Positions 1-9,452 are shown, counted from the first letter of the stretch. The stretch: DNA of 64,000 nt from Sutcliffiella horikoshii (GCF_008180725.1 NZ_VTEV01000007.1:124001-188000); one strand, 5' to 3'. The notes: generated by a model not told the origin, from the letters alone. Numbers and translations are program-made.

Positions 1-410
<410 letters not shown>

Positions 411-620
411 TTATTCAACATAAGGGTATGTCAAAAATGAAACAATGTCAATGAAAAGAGAAAGCTCAATGGAGTTGGGAAGGGAAGGATAAAAAACTTA
501 CACTGCAAAAGTCCCGGAATCAATTCCATAAATTCATATATACCAAGGGTTTAAGTCTTTGAAATAATTTAAGTAGTTTCCTAATCTAGCAACATATTAA
601 AGTTTTTTTAAAAAAACAGG

Positions 621-648
621 TTGTCAATTGGGCGATTACATGTATAAT
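621..648 (+). promoter_or_regulatory. Sigma-A-type promoter of the maltodextrin operon
   Basis: TTGTCA at 621-626 and TATAAT at 643-648 are separated by 16 bp. Transcription would start near 655, about 120 nt before the mdxE start, and would run straight into the operators at 664-730. Confidence 0.7.
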
Positions 649-663
649 AAAAAGTGAAAGTTG

Positions 664-677
664 TGCAATCGTTTTCA
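664..677 (+). promoter_or_regulatory. LacI/CcpA-type operator (cre-like) just after the mdx promoter
   Basis: TGCAATCGTTTTCA matches the pattern TGCAAnCGnTTnCA and is close to the cre consensus. It sits roughly +10 to +23 from the predicted start of transcription, a position suited to repression. It shares TGCAATCGTTT with 717-730. Confidence 0.55.
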
Positions 678-683
678 TGAAAA

Positions 684-712
684 ATGTAAGCGTTATATGT
701 TTTCGCTTACAT
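684..712. promoter_or_regulatory. Inverted repeat with a cre-like half, mdx leader
   Basis: ATGTAAGCG at 684-692 and CGCTTACAT at 704-712 are perfect inverted arms around an 11-nt centre. Read on the minus strand, 711-698 is TGTAAGCGAAAACA, which differs from the cre consensus TGWAANCGNTNWCA at one position. It may be a CcpA site, a second regulator site or an RNA hairpin. Confidence 0.5.
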
Positions 713-716
713 GTTA

Positions 717-730
717 TGCAATCGTTTGTG
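717..730 (+). promoter_or_regulatory. Second copy of the TGCAATCG operator, mdx leader
   Basis: TGCAATCGTTTGTG repeats the half-site found at 355 and 664. Its right half is degenerate. It is placed 43 bp before the mdxE start codon. Confidence 0.4.
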
Positions 731-772
731 CATCTTAGTAGAAAGAACATTCAAAATGACGGAGGGGTCAAA

Positions 773-2056
773 ATGAAAAAGTTTTTAGCAATGCTTATGG
801 TTGCTGTCCTTACACTAGGCGTACTTGCAGCTTGTGGTCCACAACGTGAAACAGGTAACAACGGTGGTTCAGCAGAAGGCGAAGGTACTACAACTGAGGG
901 TGCAGACAAGCCTGAAAAGTTAACAGTATGGGTTAACGATGATGAGAAACAAAGAGCGGCATTAGATGAAATCTTTGCAGCTTATACAGAAGAAACTGGT
1001 ATCGAAGTAGAAGCTACTGGTATCTCTATGTTGGATCAAGTAGAAGCACTTGCTCTTGACGGTCCAGCTGGTAACGGTCCAGACGTTTTCTTTGGTCCAC
1101 ATGATCGTCTTGGTGACATCGTTCTTCGTGGTCTAGCAGACCCAATCGACTTAGGAGAAGATGCTTCTCTTTACAGTGAAACTGCTATTAATGCTGTAAC
1201 AGTTGATGGGGAAACTTATGGAGTACCTCAAGTAATTGAAACTTACGGTATGTTCTACAATAAAGATCTTGTTTCTGCAGAAGAAATTGAAACAATGGAA
1301 GGCCTTATGACAGTTGCGAAAGAGCAAACTGACGCTGGTCAAGACAAATATGGATTCTTAATGGAAGCAACTAACTTCTATTTCATCTATCCTTTCTTCG
1401 CTGGTAATGGCGGTTATGTATTTAATAACGATGGATCTGGTTTCGACGCTAAAGACATCGGTCTTGCTAACGAAGGCGCTGTAGAAGGTGGAGAACTTGT
1501 ACAATCTTGGTTCGAAAATGGATACATTCCAAAAGAAATCAATGGCGACATCATGAGTGGTCTTTTCACAGAAGGTAAAGTTGCAACTGTTCTTACAGGT
1601 CCTTGGAACATCGCTACTTACAGAGATGCTTTAGGTGACAAATTAGGTACAGCTACACTACCTAAGCTTGAAAATGGTGACGTTCCAAAATCATTCGTTG
1701 GTGTAAAAGCTTGGATGTTAAGTTCTTACTCTGAAAATCCAGAGTGGGCAATCGACTTAATGAAGTTCATCACTAACTATGACAATGCAATGAAATACTA
1801 TCAAGCTGCTGGTGAAATGCCTGCACTACAAGAAGCATTAGATAGCGAAGAAATTGCAAACGATGAAATCATCGGTGCATTCGCAGAGCAAACTCAATAT
1901 GGTGAGCCAATGCCAAACATTCCACAAATGCAACAAGTTTGGGATCCTATGGGTAGCGCTCTTCAATTCATCGCTAACGGTGACGATGTTGGTGAAGTAT
2001 TAGAAGAAGCAGTTAAAACAATCGAAGATAATATCGCAGCTAGTGGAGCTGAATAA
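773..2056 (+). CDS. mdxE: Maltodextrin-binding lipoprotein of the MdxEFG ABC importer
   Basis: Extracellular solute-binding protein (family 1, MalE type, 427 aa) that captures maltose or maltodextrins and delivers them to MdxF-MdxG. The first 21 residues are a lipoprotein signal ending in LAAC, with the lipidated Cys at 21, followed by a flexible G/E/T-rich linker to about residue 45. The ATG at 773 follows GGAGGGG at 761-767; an upstream in-frame ATG at 677 lies inside the operator region and is rejected. No ATPase gene follows, which is usual because MsmX-type shared ATPases energise these importers. A strong hairpin follows the stop at 2076-2110. Sequence identifies the family well; the exact sugar is inferred from the neighbours. 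Confidence 0.92.
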   Translation: MKKFLAMLMVAVLTLGVLAACGPQRETGNNGGSAEGEGTTTEGADKPEKLTVWVNDDEKQRAALDEIFAAYTEETGIEVEATGISMLDQVEALALDGPAGNGPDVFFGPHDRLGDIVLRGLADPIDLGEDASLYSETAINAVTVDGETYGVPQVIETYGMFYNKDLVSAEEIETMEGLMTVAKEQTDAGQDKYGFLMEATNFYFIYPFFAGNGGYVFNNDGSGFDAKDIGLANEGAVEGGELVQSWFENGYIPKEINGDIMSGLFTEGKVATVLTGPWNIATYRDALGDKLGTATLPKLENGDVPKSFVGVKAWMLSSYSENPEWAIDLMKFITNYDNAMKYYQAAGEMPALQEALDSEEIANDEIIGAFAEQTQYGEPMPNIPQMQQVWDPMGSALQFIANGDDVGEVLEEAVKTIEDNIAASGAE

Positions 2057-2075
2057 TTACTAACGATTAAACCTG

Positions 2076-2110
2076 GTGGGTAGACTAATTTGCAACGCTA
2101 GTCTACCCAC
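2076..2110 (+). terminator. Intercistronic stem-loop between mdxE and mdxF
   Basis: A perfect 12-bp stem (GTGGGTAGACTA with TAGTCTACCCAC) closes an 11-nt loop. The tail is only moderately T-rich, so it is more likely a transcript-stabilising hairpin or partial terminator than a full stop. It would raise binding protein relative to permease. Confidence 0.7.
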
Positions 2111-2137
2111 TATATTTCTTTAAGAGGAGGATCTGCT

Positions 2138-3430
2138 ATGTCCGGCACAGCAACTGAAAAAATGCGCTCACACAATCCAACCTTAGCGATGGTCCTTTCC
2201 ATTATTTTTGCAGGGTTAGGTCAACTTTATAACCGCAGATATGCGAAAGGGATTACATTCATCATCATTGAAGCTGCATTTTTGATTACGTTTTTCGAGT
2301 TTCTTAACATTGGTTATTGGGGACTATTCACACTTGGAGAAATTCCTCGAGTAGACCACTCCATCTTTTTATTAATACAAGGACTAATTTCTGTTATTAT
2401 CACTGTGTTTGCAGTGGCCTTATACTACGTGAATGTAGTGGATGCGAGAAATAATGCAATCGACTTAAAGTTGGGAAAAGAAAAGCCAACTGTAAAAGAA
2501 GCGCTTAAGAGCTTCTATGACAATGGATTTCCTTATTTTATGGTCATTCCAGGATTAATCCTGCTTTTATTCATCGTTGTTCTTCCTTTGATGTTCATGG
2601 TTTCGTTGGCATTTACGGATTACAACTTATATAATACGCCTCCAAGAGCTTTATTGAGTTGGGTAGGTTTTGAGAACTTTACAAGTCTGGTATCGATTCC
2701 ACTTTGGAAATCCACATTTGTAAGTGTATTTGCCTGGACGATTGTTTGGACTGTCTGTGCAACAACCGGCCAAATTGCATTAGGACTATTTTTAGCATTG
2801 CTAGTTAATGACCCCCGTATTAAATATAAACGCTTTATCCGTACAATTTTGATTTTACCGTGGGCTGTGCCTGCGTTTGTTACAATCTTGATTTTCGCTG
2901 CGATGTTTAATGACCGTTTTGGTGCCATTAACCGTGACATCCTAAGTACAATTGGTGTTGCGCTTCCATGGTTGACCGATCCGTTCTATACAAAGATCGC
3001 AATCATCATGATTCAAACTTGGTTAGGGTTCCCATTCGTATTCGCATTGTTCACTGGTGTACTTCAAAGTATATCTAAAGACTGGTACGAAGCGGCAGAT
3101 GTTGATGGAGGAACACGTTTCCAGAAATTCCGTTTCATCACCATGCCACATCTTTTATTCGCAACTGCACCACTTTTAATTATGCAATATGCAGGAAACT
3201 TTAATAACTTTAACATCATCTATCTGTTTAATCAGGGTGGTCCTGCTGTGCGTGGTCAAAATGCCGGAGGATCGGATATCTTGATTTCATGGGTTTATAA
3301 ACTGACATTCGATACGAGTAACTACAACATGGCAGCAGCAATATCGATCATACTCGGACTAATTGTAGCCGGTTTTGCCTTCTTCCAATTCCGTCGTACT
3401 CGTTCGTTTAAAGAGGAGGGTAATATTTAA
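2138..3430 (+). CDS. mdxF: Maltodextrin ABC importer permease MdxF
   Basis: Integral membrane permease (430 aa) of the MalF type. An N-terminal hydrophobic region (about residues 15-110) precedes the core permease domain from about 130. The coupling-helix EAA motif appears as EAADVDGGT near residue 325, where the ATPase docks. The ATG at 2138 follows GGAGG with normal spacing. The stop codon overlaps the mdxG start (TAATG), so translation is coupled. It forms the heterodimeric channel with MdxG and receives sugar from MdxE. Length agrees with B. subtilis MdxF. Confidence 0.92.
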   Translation: MSGTATEKMRSHNPTLAMVLSIIFAGLGQLYNRRYAKGITFIIIEAAFLITFFEFLNIGYWGLFTLGEIPRVDHSIFLLIQGLISVIITVFAVALYYVNVVDARNNAIDLKLGKEKPTVKEALKSFYDNGFPYFMVIPGLILLLFIVVLPLMFMVSLAFTDYNLYNTPPRALLSWVGFENFTSLVSIPLWKSTFVSVFAWTIVWTVCATTGQIALGLFLALLVNDPRIKYKRFIRTILILPWAVPAFVTILIFAAMFNDRFGAINRDILSTIGVALPWLTDPFYTKIAIIMIQTWLGFPFVFALFTGVLQSISKDWYEAADVDGGTRFQKFRFITMPHLLFATAPLLIMQYAGNFNNFNIIYLFNQGGPAVRGQNAGGSDILISWVYKLTFDTSNYNMAAAISIILGLIVAGFAFFQFRRTRSFKEEGNI

Positions 3431-4272
3431 TGAACCTAAAAACGAAATCCAAGATCGAAGTATCATTGATCTACTTATTCCTAGGCTTCATGTTCATCAT
3501 TATTGCCTACCCGCTTTTATGGACTATCGGACTATCCTTGAATCCTGGAACAAGTCTTTATTCCGCATCCATGATTCCGGAAAACTGGTCACTTGAGCAC
3601 TATGTTTGGTTATTTACAGATCCTCAGAGTGACTACTTGATCTGGTATAAAAATAGTATTCTGGTTGCAGTAGCCAATTCATTTTTCTCTGTATTAGTAA
3701 CTGCATTTGTCGCTTATGCCTTTTCTAGGTACCGCTTTAGAGGAAGAACGTATGGATTATACGCATTCTTACTATTGCAAATGTTCCCGGCATTAATGGC
3801 GATGGTAGCAATCTATATTTTATTGAATATGGTCGGTATGTTAGATACTCTTGTAGGTTTGACGATCGTATATATTGGTGGACAAATTCCATTTAATGCA
3901 TGGCTTGTAAAAGGGTATTTTGATACGATTCCAAAAGAGTTGGATGAAGCGGCTAGAATGGACGGAGCAGGACATTTTGGAGTTTTCTTTAAAATCATGC
4001 TTCCGCTTGCGAAACCGATCTTAGCGGTAGTAGCACTATTTAACTTCATGGCGCCATTTACAGATTTTATTTTGCCACGAATTGTATTAAGAAGTCCTGA
4101 AAACTTTACGTTAGCACTAGGATTATTTAACTTTATCAATGATCAATTTGCTAACAACTTCACCCGTTTTGCGGCAGGTTCTATCTTAATTGCCATTCCA
4201 ATAGCATTGTTATTCTTGTTCCTACAACGCTATTTAATCGCAGGACTAACTGCAGGTGGAACAAAAGGATAA
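3430..4272 (+). CDS. mdxG: Maltodextrin ABC importer permease MdxG
   Basis: MalG-type permease, 280 aa, with about six membrane segments. The EAA motif is visible as ELDEAARMDGAG, about two thirds along. The start overlaps the mdxF stop by one base and AGGAGGG at the end of mdxF provides the ribosome-binding site. It pairs with MdxF to form the translocation pore. No terminator follows and the amylase gene is 86 nt downstream, so it is probably in the same transcript. Confidence 0.92.
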   Translation: MNLKTKSKIEVSLIYLFLGFMFIIIAYPLLWTIGLSLNPGTSLYSASMIPENWSLEHYVWLFTDPQSDYLIWYKNSILVAVANSFFSVLVTAFVAYAFSRYRFRGRTYGLYAFLLLQMFPALMAMVAIYILLNMVGMLDTLVGLTIVYIGGQIPFNAWLVKGYFDTIPKELDEAARMDGAGHFGVFFKIMLPLAKPILAVVALFNFMAPFTDFILPRIVLRSPENFTLALGLFNFINDQFANNFTRFAAGSILIAIPIALLFLFLQRYLIAGLTAGGTKG

Positions 4273-4358
4273 GAATAGTATATAATCGTTTATGGAAAGC
4301 AAGGGTTTATTTAACCGTAAGCTGTACTACTAAAACGATTTAAGGGAGGGAAGCGGAA

Positions 4359-5912
4359 TTGATGAAAAGAGTGAAGGGGCTCATTCTCGTTCCGTTTCTT
4401 CTTTTTTCTGCATGGTTCGTTCCATCCGTTCAACCTGTTAACGCTGAAAAAGAAGAACACGCATGGCAAGATGAGATTATCTATTTTATTATGATTGACC
4501 GATTTAATAATGGTGATACCTCAAACGACTTTGAGGTGAACCGAGATGATCCAAAAGCATACCACGGCGGAGATTTCCGCGGGATTACAGAAAAGCTGGA
4601 TTACTTAAAGGATATGGGATTTACAGCCCTGTGGCTGACCCCTATCGTTCAAAATGAAGAAAAAGGGTATCACGGTTATTGGACGGAAGATTTCTATAAT
4701 ACAGAAGAACATTTCGGTACCATAGAAGAATTTAAGGATCTAGTGAATGAAGCTCATAAAAGAGACATGAAAATCATTGTGGATCTCGTCGTCAACCACA
4801 CTGGTTATCAGCATGCATGGCTAAACGAAGAAGAGAAAAAGGATTGGTTCCACCCAAACGAACCTATCCGAAACTGGGATGACCAAGAACAAGTGGAAAA
4901 TGGTTGGATATACGGTCTTCCTGATTTAAATCAAGAAAATCCCGAAACCAGAGAGTACCTGATTGATATGGCCAAATGGTGGATTGAAGAGACCGACATT
5001 GACGGCTACAGATTAGATACCGTCAAACATGTCCCGAAAGATTTCTGGAAAGAATTCACTGAGGAAGTAAAATCGGTGAAAGAAGATTTTTTCCTAATCG
5101 GGGAAGTATGGCATGATGACCCTAAATATGTGGCAGGTTATCAAGAAACAGGGATAGATTCGTTTGTGGATTTTCCAACATACAACGAACTTACCCGTGT
5201 ATTTTCTGGGCCTGATGAATCGTTGACTCGTTTAGATTCACTGTTCAAAAACAAGCAAAACCTATACGACAACCCTTATGTCCTTGGAACCTTCTTGGAC
5301 AATCATGATGTAGAGCGTTTCACAAGAGCTGCTCTCAAAAAGAAGCAACATCCTCCTACACGCTTGAAGCTGGCATTGACCTATATGTACACAACACCAG
5401 GTATACCTATTATGTATTATGGGACCGAAATAGCGCTTGATGGGGGAGAAGACCCAGATAACCGCAGAGATATGAACTTTAGAGTAGACGAGGAACTGAT
5501 CAATTATATTACAAAGCTGGCAGAACTGCGTAAAACTATGCCAAGCCTAACACATGGTACGTATGAAATGGTTTATGACGATGATGCGATGGCTGTAATA
5601 AAACGCGAGTATGAAGGGGAAACCACTTTTATCGCAATCAATAATTCCAGTAAAACGCAAGTAGCTCCAATCGATGCTGAAGTTGTTGGTGAAGATCGTG
5701 AACTACGTGGTTCATTGGGAGACGAATTGGTTCGAAATTCTGACGGCAAATACACGATCGGGCTAGATAGAGAAACGGCAGAAATTTATACCGTTAAAGA
5801 AGATTCTGGTATTAATGTTGGGTTTGTCAGTGCAATGGCATTGATTTACGGTGGTTTTATTGCTTTTATTGCAGCTGCTGTAATGAGAAGAAAGAAAAAG
5901 AACAATAAATAA
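4359..5912 (+). CDS. Alpha-amylase (GH13), secreted and anchored by a C-terminal membrane helix
   Basis: A 516-517 aa glycoside hydrolase that would cut starch or maltodextrins outside the cell into oligomers for MdxEFG. Residues 1-29 are a signal peptide ending near VNA. The four GH13 motifs are present: DLVVNH (142-147), GYRLDTVKH with nucleophile Asp220, GEVWH with acid Glu249, and FLDNHD with Asp317. Residues about 486-508 form a hydrophobic helix followed by RRKKKNNK, a stop-transfer anchor, so the enzyme should remain on the outer face of the membrane rather than be released. A TTG at 4359 and an ATG at 4362 are both possible; GGGAGGG at 4344-4350 spaces better to the TTG. It lies between mdxG and malR in one probable operon. 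Confidence 0.9.
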   Translation: MMKRVKGLILVPFLLFSAWFVPSVQPVNAEKEEHAWQDEIIYFIMIDRFNNGDTSNDFEVNRDDPKAYHGGDFRGITEKLDYLKDMGFTALWLTPIVQNEEKGYHGYWTEDFYNTEEHFGTIEEFKDLVNEAHKRDMKIIVDLVVNHTGYQHAWLNEEEKKDWFHPNEPIRNWDDQEQVENGWIYGLPDLNQENPETREYLIDMAKWWIEETDIDGYRLDTVKHVPKDFWKEFTEEVKSVKEDFFLIGEVWHDDPKYVAGYQETGIDSFVDFPTYNELTRVFSGPDESLTRLDSLFKNKQNLYDNPYVLGTFLDNHDVERFTRAALKKKQHPPTRLKLALTYMYTTPGIPIMYYGTEIALDGGEDPDNRRDMNFRVDEELINYITKLAELRKTMPSLTHGTYEMVYDDDAMAVIKREYEGETTFIAINNSSKTQVAPIDAEVVGEDRELRGSLGDELVRNSDGKYTIGLDRETAEIYTVKEDSGINVGFVSAMALIYGGFIAFIAAAVMRRKKKNNK

Positions 5913-5955
5913 ATGTGCCCATCTCCTCCATTAAGGGGGAAGGTACTATTAATAT

Positions 5956-5969
5956 TGTATGCGTTTCCA
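5956..5969 (+). promoter_or_regulatory. Cre-like site before malR
   Basis: TGTATGCGTTTCCA matches 12 of 14 positions of the cre consensus and has the central CG of LacI-family operators. It lies 27 bp before malR, where it could serve autoregulation or carbon catabolite control. Confidence 0.35.
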
Positions 5970-5995
5970 ATTAATCAAGGGGGAGGGATAGGTGC

Positions 5996-7021
5996 ATGGC
6001 AGTTACCATAAAAGATGTCGCAAAAATTGCCAATGTGGCACCTTCCACAGTTTCTCGCGTTATCGCGAACAATCCACGCATAAGTGAAAAAACAAAAAAA
6101 CGCGTGAGAGAAGCAATGGAAGAGCTTGGATACCATCCAAACTTTATAGCCAGAAGCCTGGCTAATCAGTCCACTCAAGTAATCGGACTTGTGATGCCTG
6201 CATCGGCAGATAAAACATTTCAAAACCCATTTTTCCCGGAGGTGCTAAGGGGAATTAGCACTGCCGCTCATGAAAAACAATATGCCCTGCATATGTCAAC
6301 AGGTGTAACAGGCAACGAGATTCTAGAAGGTGTTATGCAGATGGTTCAAGGACGTCGTGTTGATGGGATCATCCTTCTATATTCGGCAGTAGAAGATAAA
6401 ATTATCAAGTATCTGCAAAAAGAGTGCTTCCCATTTGTCGTTATCGGTAAACCATTTGAACAGGTAGAAGAAATTACCCATGTGGATAATGACAATTACC
6501 GTGCCGCGAAAGAAGCGACACAGCACCTTATTAGTCTCGGACATGATAGAGTAGCATTCGTTGGAGGTAGTATTCAACTCGTGGTAACCATTGACCGCTT
6601 GTTAGGATATGAAAAAGCCATAAGGGACGCCGAAATTCCATACAAGGACGAATACATCATTCATGAAGAGTTCCTTAAAGAAGGGGGACAAGAAGCGATT
6701 TCCGAGCTCCTTTCCCTTGATGAGCCACCAACAGCGTTAGTTGTTTCCGACGATCTAATGTCCCTAGGTATCCTTAATACCTTGCATGACATGGGTATTT
6801 CCGTACCAGATCAAATGTCCATTGTAAGCTTTAATAATGTGTTGCTGGCGGAAGTGGCTAGGCCTCCATTGACTTCTGTTGACATCAACATTTTTCAACT
6901 GGGATTTCAGGCTGCGAAAACATTGATTCAAAAAGTGAAAGATCCTTCTGAGCCAACAAAGCGGATTATCATTCCGCATACTATGGTGAAGCGACAGACG
7001 TGTAAGGAAATGGTGAAGTGA
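5996..7021 (+). CDS. malR: LacI/GalR-family regulator of the maltodextrin genes (MalR-like)
   Basis: A 341-aa repressor with the LacI helix-turn-helix at residues 3-22 (TIKDVAKIANVAPSTVSRVI), the hinge region to about 60, and a periplasmic-binding-protein-like sensor domain. It starts at an ATG preceded by GGGGGAGGG. Its place at the end of the maltodextrin cluster and the LacI-type palindromes at 354, 664 and 717 support control of this locus with maltose or maltodextrin as effector; the effector is inferred. A hairpin terminator follows. Confidence 0.88.
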   Translation: MAVTIKDVAKIANVAPSTVSRVIANNPRISEKTKKRVREAMEELGYHPNFIARSLANQSTQVIGLVMPASADKTFQNPFFPEVLRGISTAAHEKQYALHMSTGVTGNEILEGVMQMVQGRRVDGIILLYSAVEDKIIKYLQKECFPFVVIGKPFEQVEEITHVDNDNYRAAKEATQHLISLGHDRVAFVGGSIQLVVTIDRLLGYEKAIRDAEIPYKDEYIIHEEFLKEGGQEAISELLSLDEPPTALVVSDDLMSLGILNTLHDMGISVPDQMSIVSFNNVLLAEVARPPLTSVDINIFQLGFQAAKTLIQKVKDPSEPTKRIIIPHTMVKRQTCKEMVK

Positions 7022-7061
7022 AGTAAATTATTTAAATAGACTTATATTGAATTTGTGACGG

Positions 7062-7096
7062 AAGCCGGCCTCTGATGATGGGGTTGGCTTTTTTCA
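7062..7096 (+). terminator. Terminator after malR
   Basis: AAGCCGGCC pairs with GGTTGGCTT (9 bp including two G-U pairs) and is followed by a T run. It closes the maltodextrin operon. Confidence 0.7.
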
Positions 7097-7152
7097 TTAA
7101 AACTTGCTGTATCTTTGGTGATTTCTTGCATTTTTATTGGTGCTAAAAAGGG

Positions 7153-7360
7153 TTCGGCCAAATATATTAGTTGTTTGGACAATGAAAGACTAATAAATGG
7201 GTACCTTCGGCCAATTGTTTTCGGGGTTCGGTCAATTTTTACATATGGTTTGGACATTCTATTTTGGTTCGGTCAATTATCCAATAACTTCGGTCAACTT
7301 TTCAAAATCTTCGGTCAAAAACGGGGAATCTTCGGCCAACTTTCGAAAAACTTCGGACAT
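7153..7360. repeat. 21-bp-period tandem array, motif TTCGGTCAA, about 10 copies
   Basis: TTCGG(T/C)CAA or close variants (TTTGGACAA, TTCGGACAT) begin at 7153, 7174, 7206, 7227, 7249, 7268, 7289, 7310, 7331 and 7352. Five of the nine steps are exactly 21 bp and the last four starts are perfectly in register. The bases between motifs are not conserved. The array lies between two convergent genes (malR and the SDR gene). Reading frames through it give FGQ heptads but have no coding support. Confidence 0.85.
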
Positions 7361-7400
7361 TTACACAGTATGCACCCCTTCCCGCAGAAAAAACACCTCA

Positions 7401-7430
7401 AAAAGCGCTCTTTTATGATTCAAAGAGCGC
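7401..7430 (-). terminator. Terminator of the SDR gene
   Basis: GCGCTCTTT and AAAGAGCGC form a perfect 9-bp stem, followed on the minus strand by TTTTT. Confidence 0.85.
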
Positions 7431-7453
7431 CATGCATCATCCAAATTTACCCA

Positions 7454-8317
7454 TTACCCGTTCACAATCTTACCGCCATTCACATGCAGCATCTGTCCGG
7501 TCATATACGAAGCATCATCACTTGCCAAAAACACATAGCTTGGTGCGACCTCTTCTGGCTGCCCGGGACGTTTCATTGGAGTATTTGCTCCAAAACTCGC
7601 AACCTTTCCGCTTGAAAACGTTGATGGAATCAGTGGTGTCCAAATCGGTCCTGGAGCTACTCCGTTTACTCGTATCCCTTTTCCAACCAATTGCAGAGCC
7701 AAAGAGCGAGTAAATGCCACTATGGCACCTTTAGTAGCCGAATAATCGACCAGCAGTTCATTCCCCGCGTAAGCTGTGACAGATGCAGTATTGATAATGC
7801 AACTTCCGCTTGCCAGAAAAGGGAGCGCAGCCTTAGTCAAATAGAAAAAGGAAAAAATATTCGTTCTAAATGTTTTCTCCAATTGAGCAGCTGTTATATC
7901 TTCAATGCTTTCCTGTGGATGCTGTTCTGCTGCATTGTTGACAAGTATGTCAATTTTATTAAAGTTAGCAATAGTCTCATCCACGATTTGCTTGCAAAAT
8001 GTCTCTTCACCAATATCTCCTGCAATGAGGTGACATTTCCGACCTTCTGCTTCCACTTGCCTTTTTGTTTCCTTAGCATCCTCATGTTCATTTAAATAGA
8101 CGACTACAACGTCGGCCCCTTCTTTTGCATAATAAATAGCGACAGCTCTGCCAATCCCACTGTCTCCACCAGTGATGATGGCCACCTTATCCTTTAACTT
8201 ACCGCTGCCCTTATAAGTGGAGTCCTCTGACTTAGGTTTTGGTGTCATCTCGGACTCAATTCCTGGCTGCTTGTTTTGATGCTGTGGGGGAAGCGTTTGT
8301 TTCTGCTGATTTGTCAT
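7454..8317 (-). CDS. Short-chain dehydrogenase/reductase, general-stress type (YdaD/YhxC-like)
   Basis: NAD(P)-dependent oxidoreductase of the extended-N-terminus SDR group, 287 aa. A polar P/Q-rich leader (1-40) precedes the Rossmann glycine motif TGGDSGIG (49-56), the NNAA motif (127-130), the catalytic Ser near 179 and YSATK (192-196). The ATG at 8317 has GGAGG eight bases upstream; a longer in-frame start at 8332 would overlap that site. The family includes B. subtilis stress protein YdaD (Gsp39), whose substrate is unclear. It is divergent from the acetyltransferase gene and ends in its own terminator. Confidence 0.85.
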   Translation of the reverse strand: MTNQQKQTLPPQHQNKQPGIESEMTPKPKSEDSTYKGSGKLKDKVAIITGGDSGIGRAVAIYYAKEGADVVVVYLNEHEDAKETKRQVEAEGRKCHLIAGDIGEETFCKQIVDETIANFNKIDILVNNAAEQHPQESIEDITAAQLEKTFRTNIFSFFYLTKAALPFLASGSCIINTASVTAYAGNELLVDYSATKGAIVAFTRSLALQLVGKGIRVNGVAPGPIWTPLIPSTFSSGKVASFGANTPMKRPGQPEEVAPSYVFLASDDASYMTGQMLHVNGGKIVNG

Positions 8318-8398
8318 AATAAGCACCTCCAATAATCTTTCCTATTATGAGAAAAGCGCCTATAATTTATCCAATGAGATAAAAAGGGGAGAGACAAG

Positions 8399-8899
8399 AT
8401 GATTATTAGAGAAGCAAGAATGGAAGATGCAGAGGGACTTTTAAAGCACGCTAAAAAAGTATATGGAGAAGGGCGTAACCTTTTAACAGCACCAGAGGAA
8501 TTTAACGTCACCCTAGAGCAGGAAGTACAGTGGTTACAAGATAATAGGCAAAAAGAACACTTTACCCTGGTGGCAGAACAAGATTCGACTATCGTAGGGA
8601 TGCTAAATGCCACAAAAGGATCAAGAAAAAGAGTAAAACATATCTGTATGTTTGGCATCAGCATTCAAGAAGAATACTGCAACAATGGATTAGGAAGTAT
8701 GATGATACATAGACTGCTTGATTGGGCAAAAGAAGATAAAGATATAGAAAAAGTGTGTCTAGAAGTATTCGCCCACAACGAGCGTGCGATACATGTTTAT
8801 GAAAAGCTTGGATTTAAAGTAGAAGGAAGAAAAGAGAGGCATGTGAAATTTGAGGACGGAACGTATTCGGATGAACTGATTATGGGACAATTTGTTTAA
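8399..8899 (+). CDS. GNAT-family N-acetyltransferase
   Basis: A 166-aa acetyltransferase of the Gcn5 fold. The start MIIREARMEDAEGL is the usual first strand and helix; GLGSMMIHRLLDWA (around 100) is the acetyl-CoA-binding motif A; the region around HVYEKLGFKVEGR is motif B. This subgroup resembles RimJ/RimL and spermidine acetyltransferase relatives; the substrate cannot be told. RBS AGGGGAGAG precedes the ATG. Confidence 0.8.
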   Translation: MIIREARMEDAEGLLKHAKKVYGEGRNLLTAPEEFNVTLEQEVQWLQDNRQKEHFTLVAEQDSTIVGMLNATKGSRKRVKHICMFGISIQEEYCNNGLGSMMIHRLLDWAKEDKDIEKVCLEVFAHNERAIHVYEKLGFKVEGRKERHVKFEDGTYSDELIMGQFV

Positions 8900-8910
8900 G
8901 GAAATAAAAT

Positions 8911-8938
8911 TCCCCCCGTCATTTTGGAACGGGGGGAT
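8911..8938. terminator. Hairpin between convergent GNAT and yitK genes
   Basis: CCCCCCGT pairs with ACGGGGGG around a 9-nt loop. The tail is T-rich mainly in the minus direction (AATTTTATTT), so it serves yitK best. Confidence 0.65.
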
Positions 8939-8960
8939 ATATGTATGGTATGGTCACAAC

Positions 8961-9452
8961 TTAACGATAGTTTACAAACTGCAGGTCAATATCCAAGTCA
9001 GCCTCACGAAGAGCAGCAATCACCTGTTGGAGATCATCACGATTTTTACCTGTAACGCGCACTTGGTCATCCTGGATTTGAGTTTTCACTTTCAAACCTG
9101 AGTTCTTGATGATTGTGTTAATTTTTTTCGTATTGTCCTTATCAATGCCTTGCACAAGCTTACCTCGTTGACGAACTGCTCCTTTAGAAGCATCTTCAAT
9201 CTTGCCATATTGAATATTTTTCGTTGGAACATTTCGCTTGATCATTTTGCTGACCATTACATCTTTTAGTTGATCCAGTTTAAATTCACTGTCCGATAAA
9301 AGAACAATTTCTTCTTTTTCTAGTTTGATGTCACTGACAGAGCCTTTAAAGTCAAATCGATTCTGAATTTCTTTTAACGCAATATTAATAGCGTTTGTCA
9401 CTTCTGCTAAATCTACTTTTGAAACAATATCAAAAGAGCTCTCTTTTGCCAT
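8961..9452 (-). CDS. yitK: YajQ-family nucleotide/RNA-binding protein
   Basis: A 163-aa protein of the YajQ (UPF0234) family. It begins with the family signature [18 protein letters not shown] and contains NRFDFKGS, both highly conserved. Members have two RNP-like ferredoxin folds; a Xanthomonas member binds cyclic di-GMP, other roles remain unclear. The ATG at 9452 has GGAGGG just upstream on the minus strand. The gene is adjacent to yitL, as in B. subtilis, but divergently arranged. Confidence 0.92.
   Translation of the reverse strand: MAKESSFDIVSKVDLAEVTNAINIALKEIQNRFDFKGSVSDIKLEKEEIVLLSDSEFKLDQLKDVMVSKMIKRNVPTKNIQYGKIEDASKGAVRQRGKLVQGIDKDNTKKINTIIKNSGLKVKTQIQDDQVRVTGKNRDDLQQVIAALREADLDIDLQFVNYR

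Noticed and set aside
677-772. N-terminal extension of MdxE
   Set aside because: It covers the operator region and would hide the lipoprotein signal.
7115-7615. Protein with FGQ heptad repeats
   Set aside because: It runs antisense into the SDR gene, has no ribosome-binding site, and the repeats are explained by the 21-bp array.
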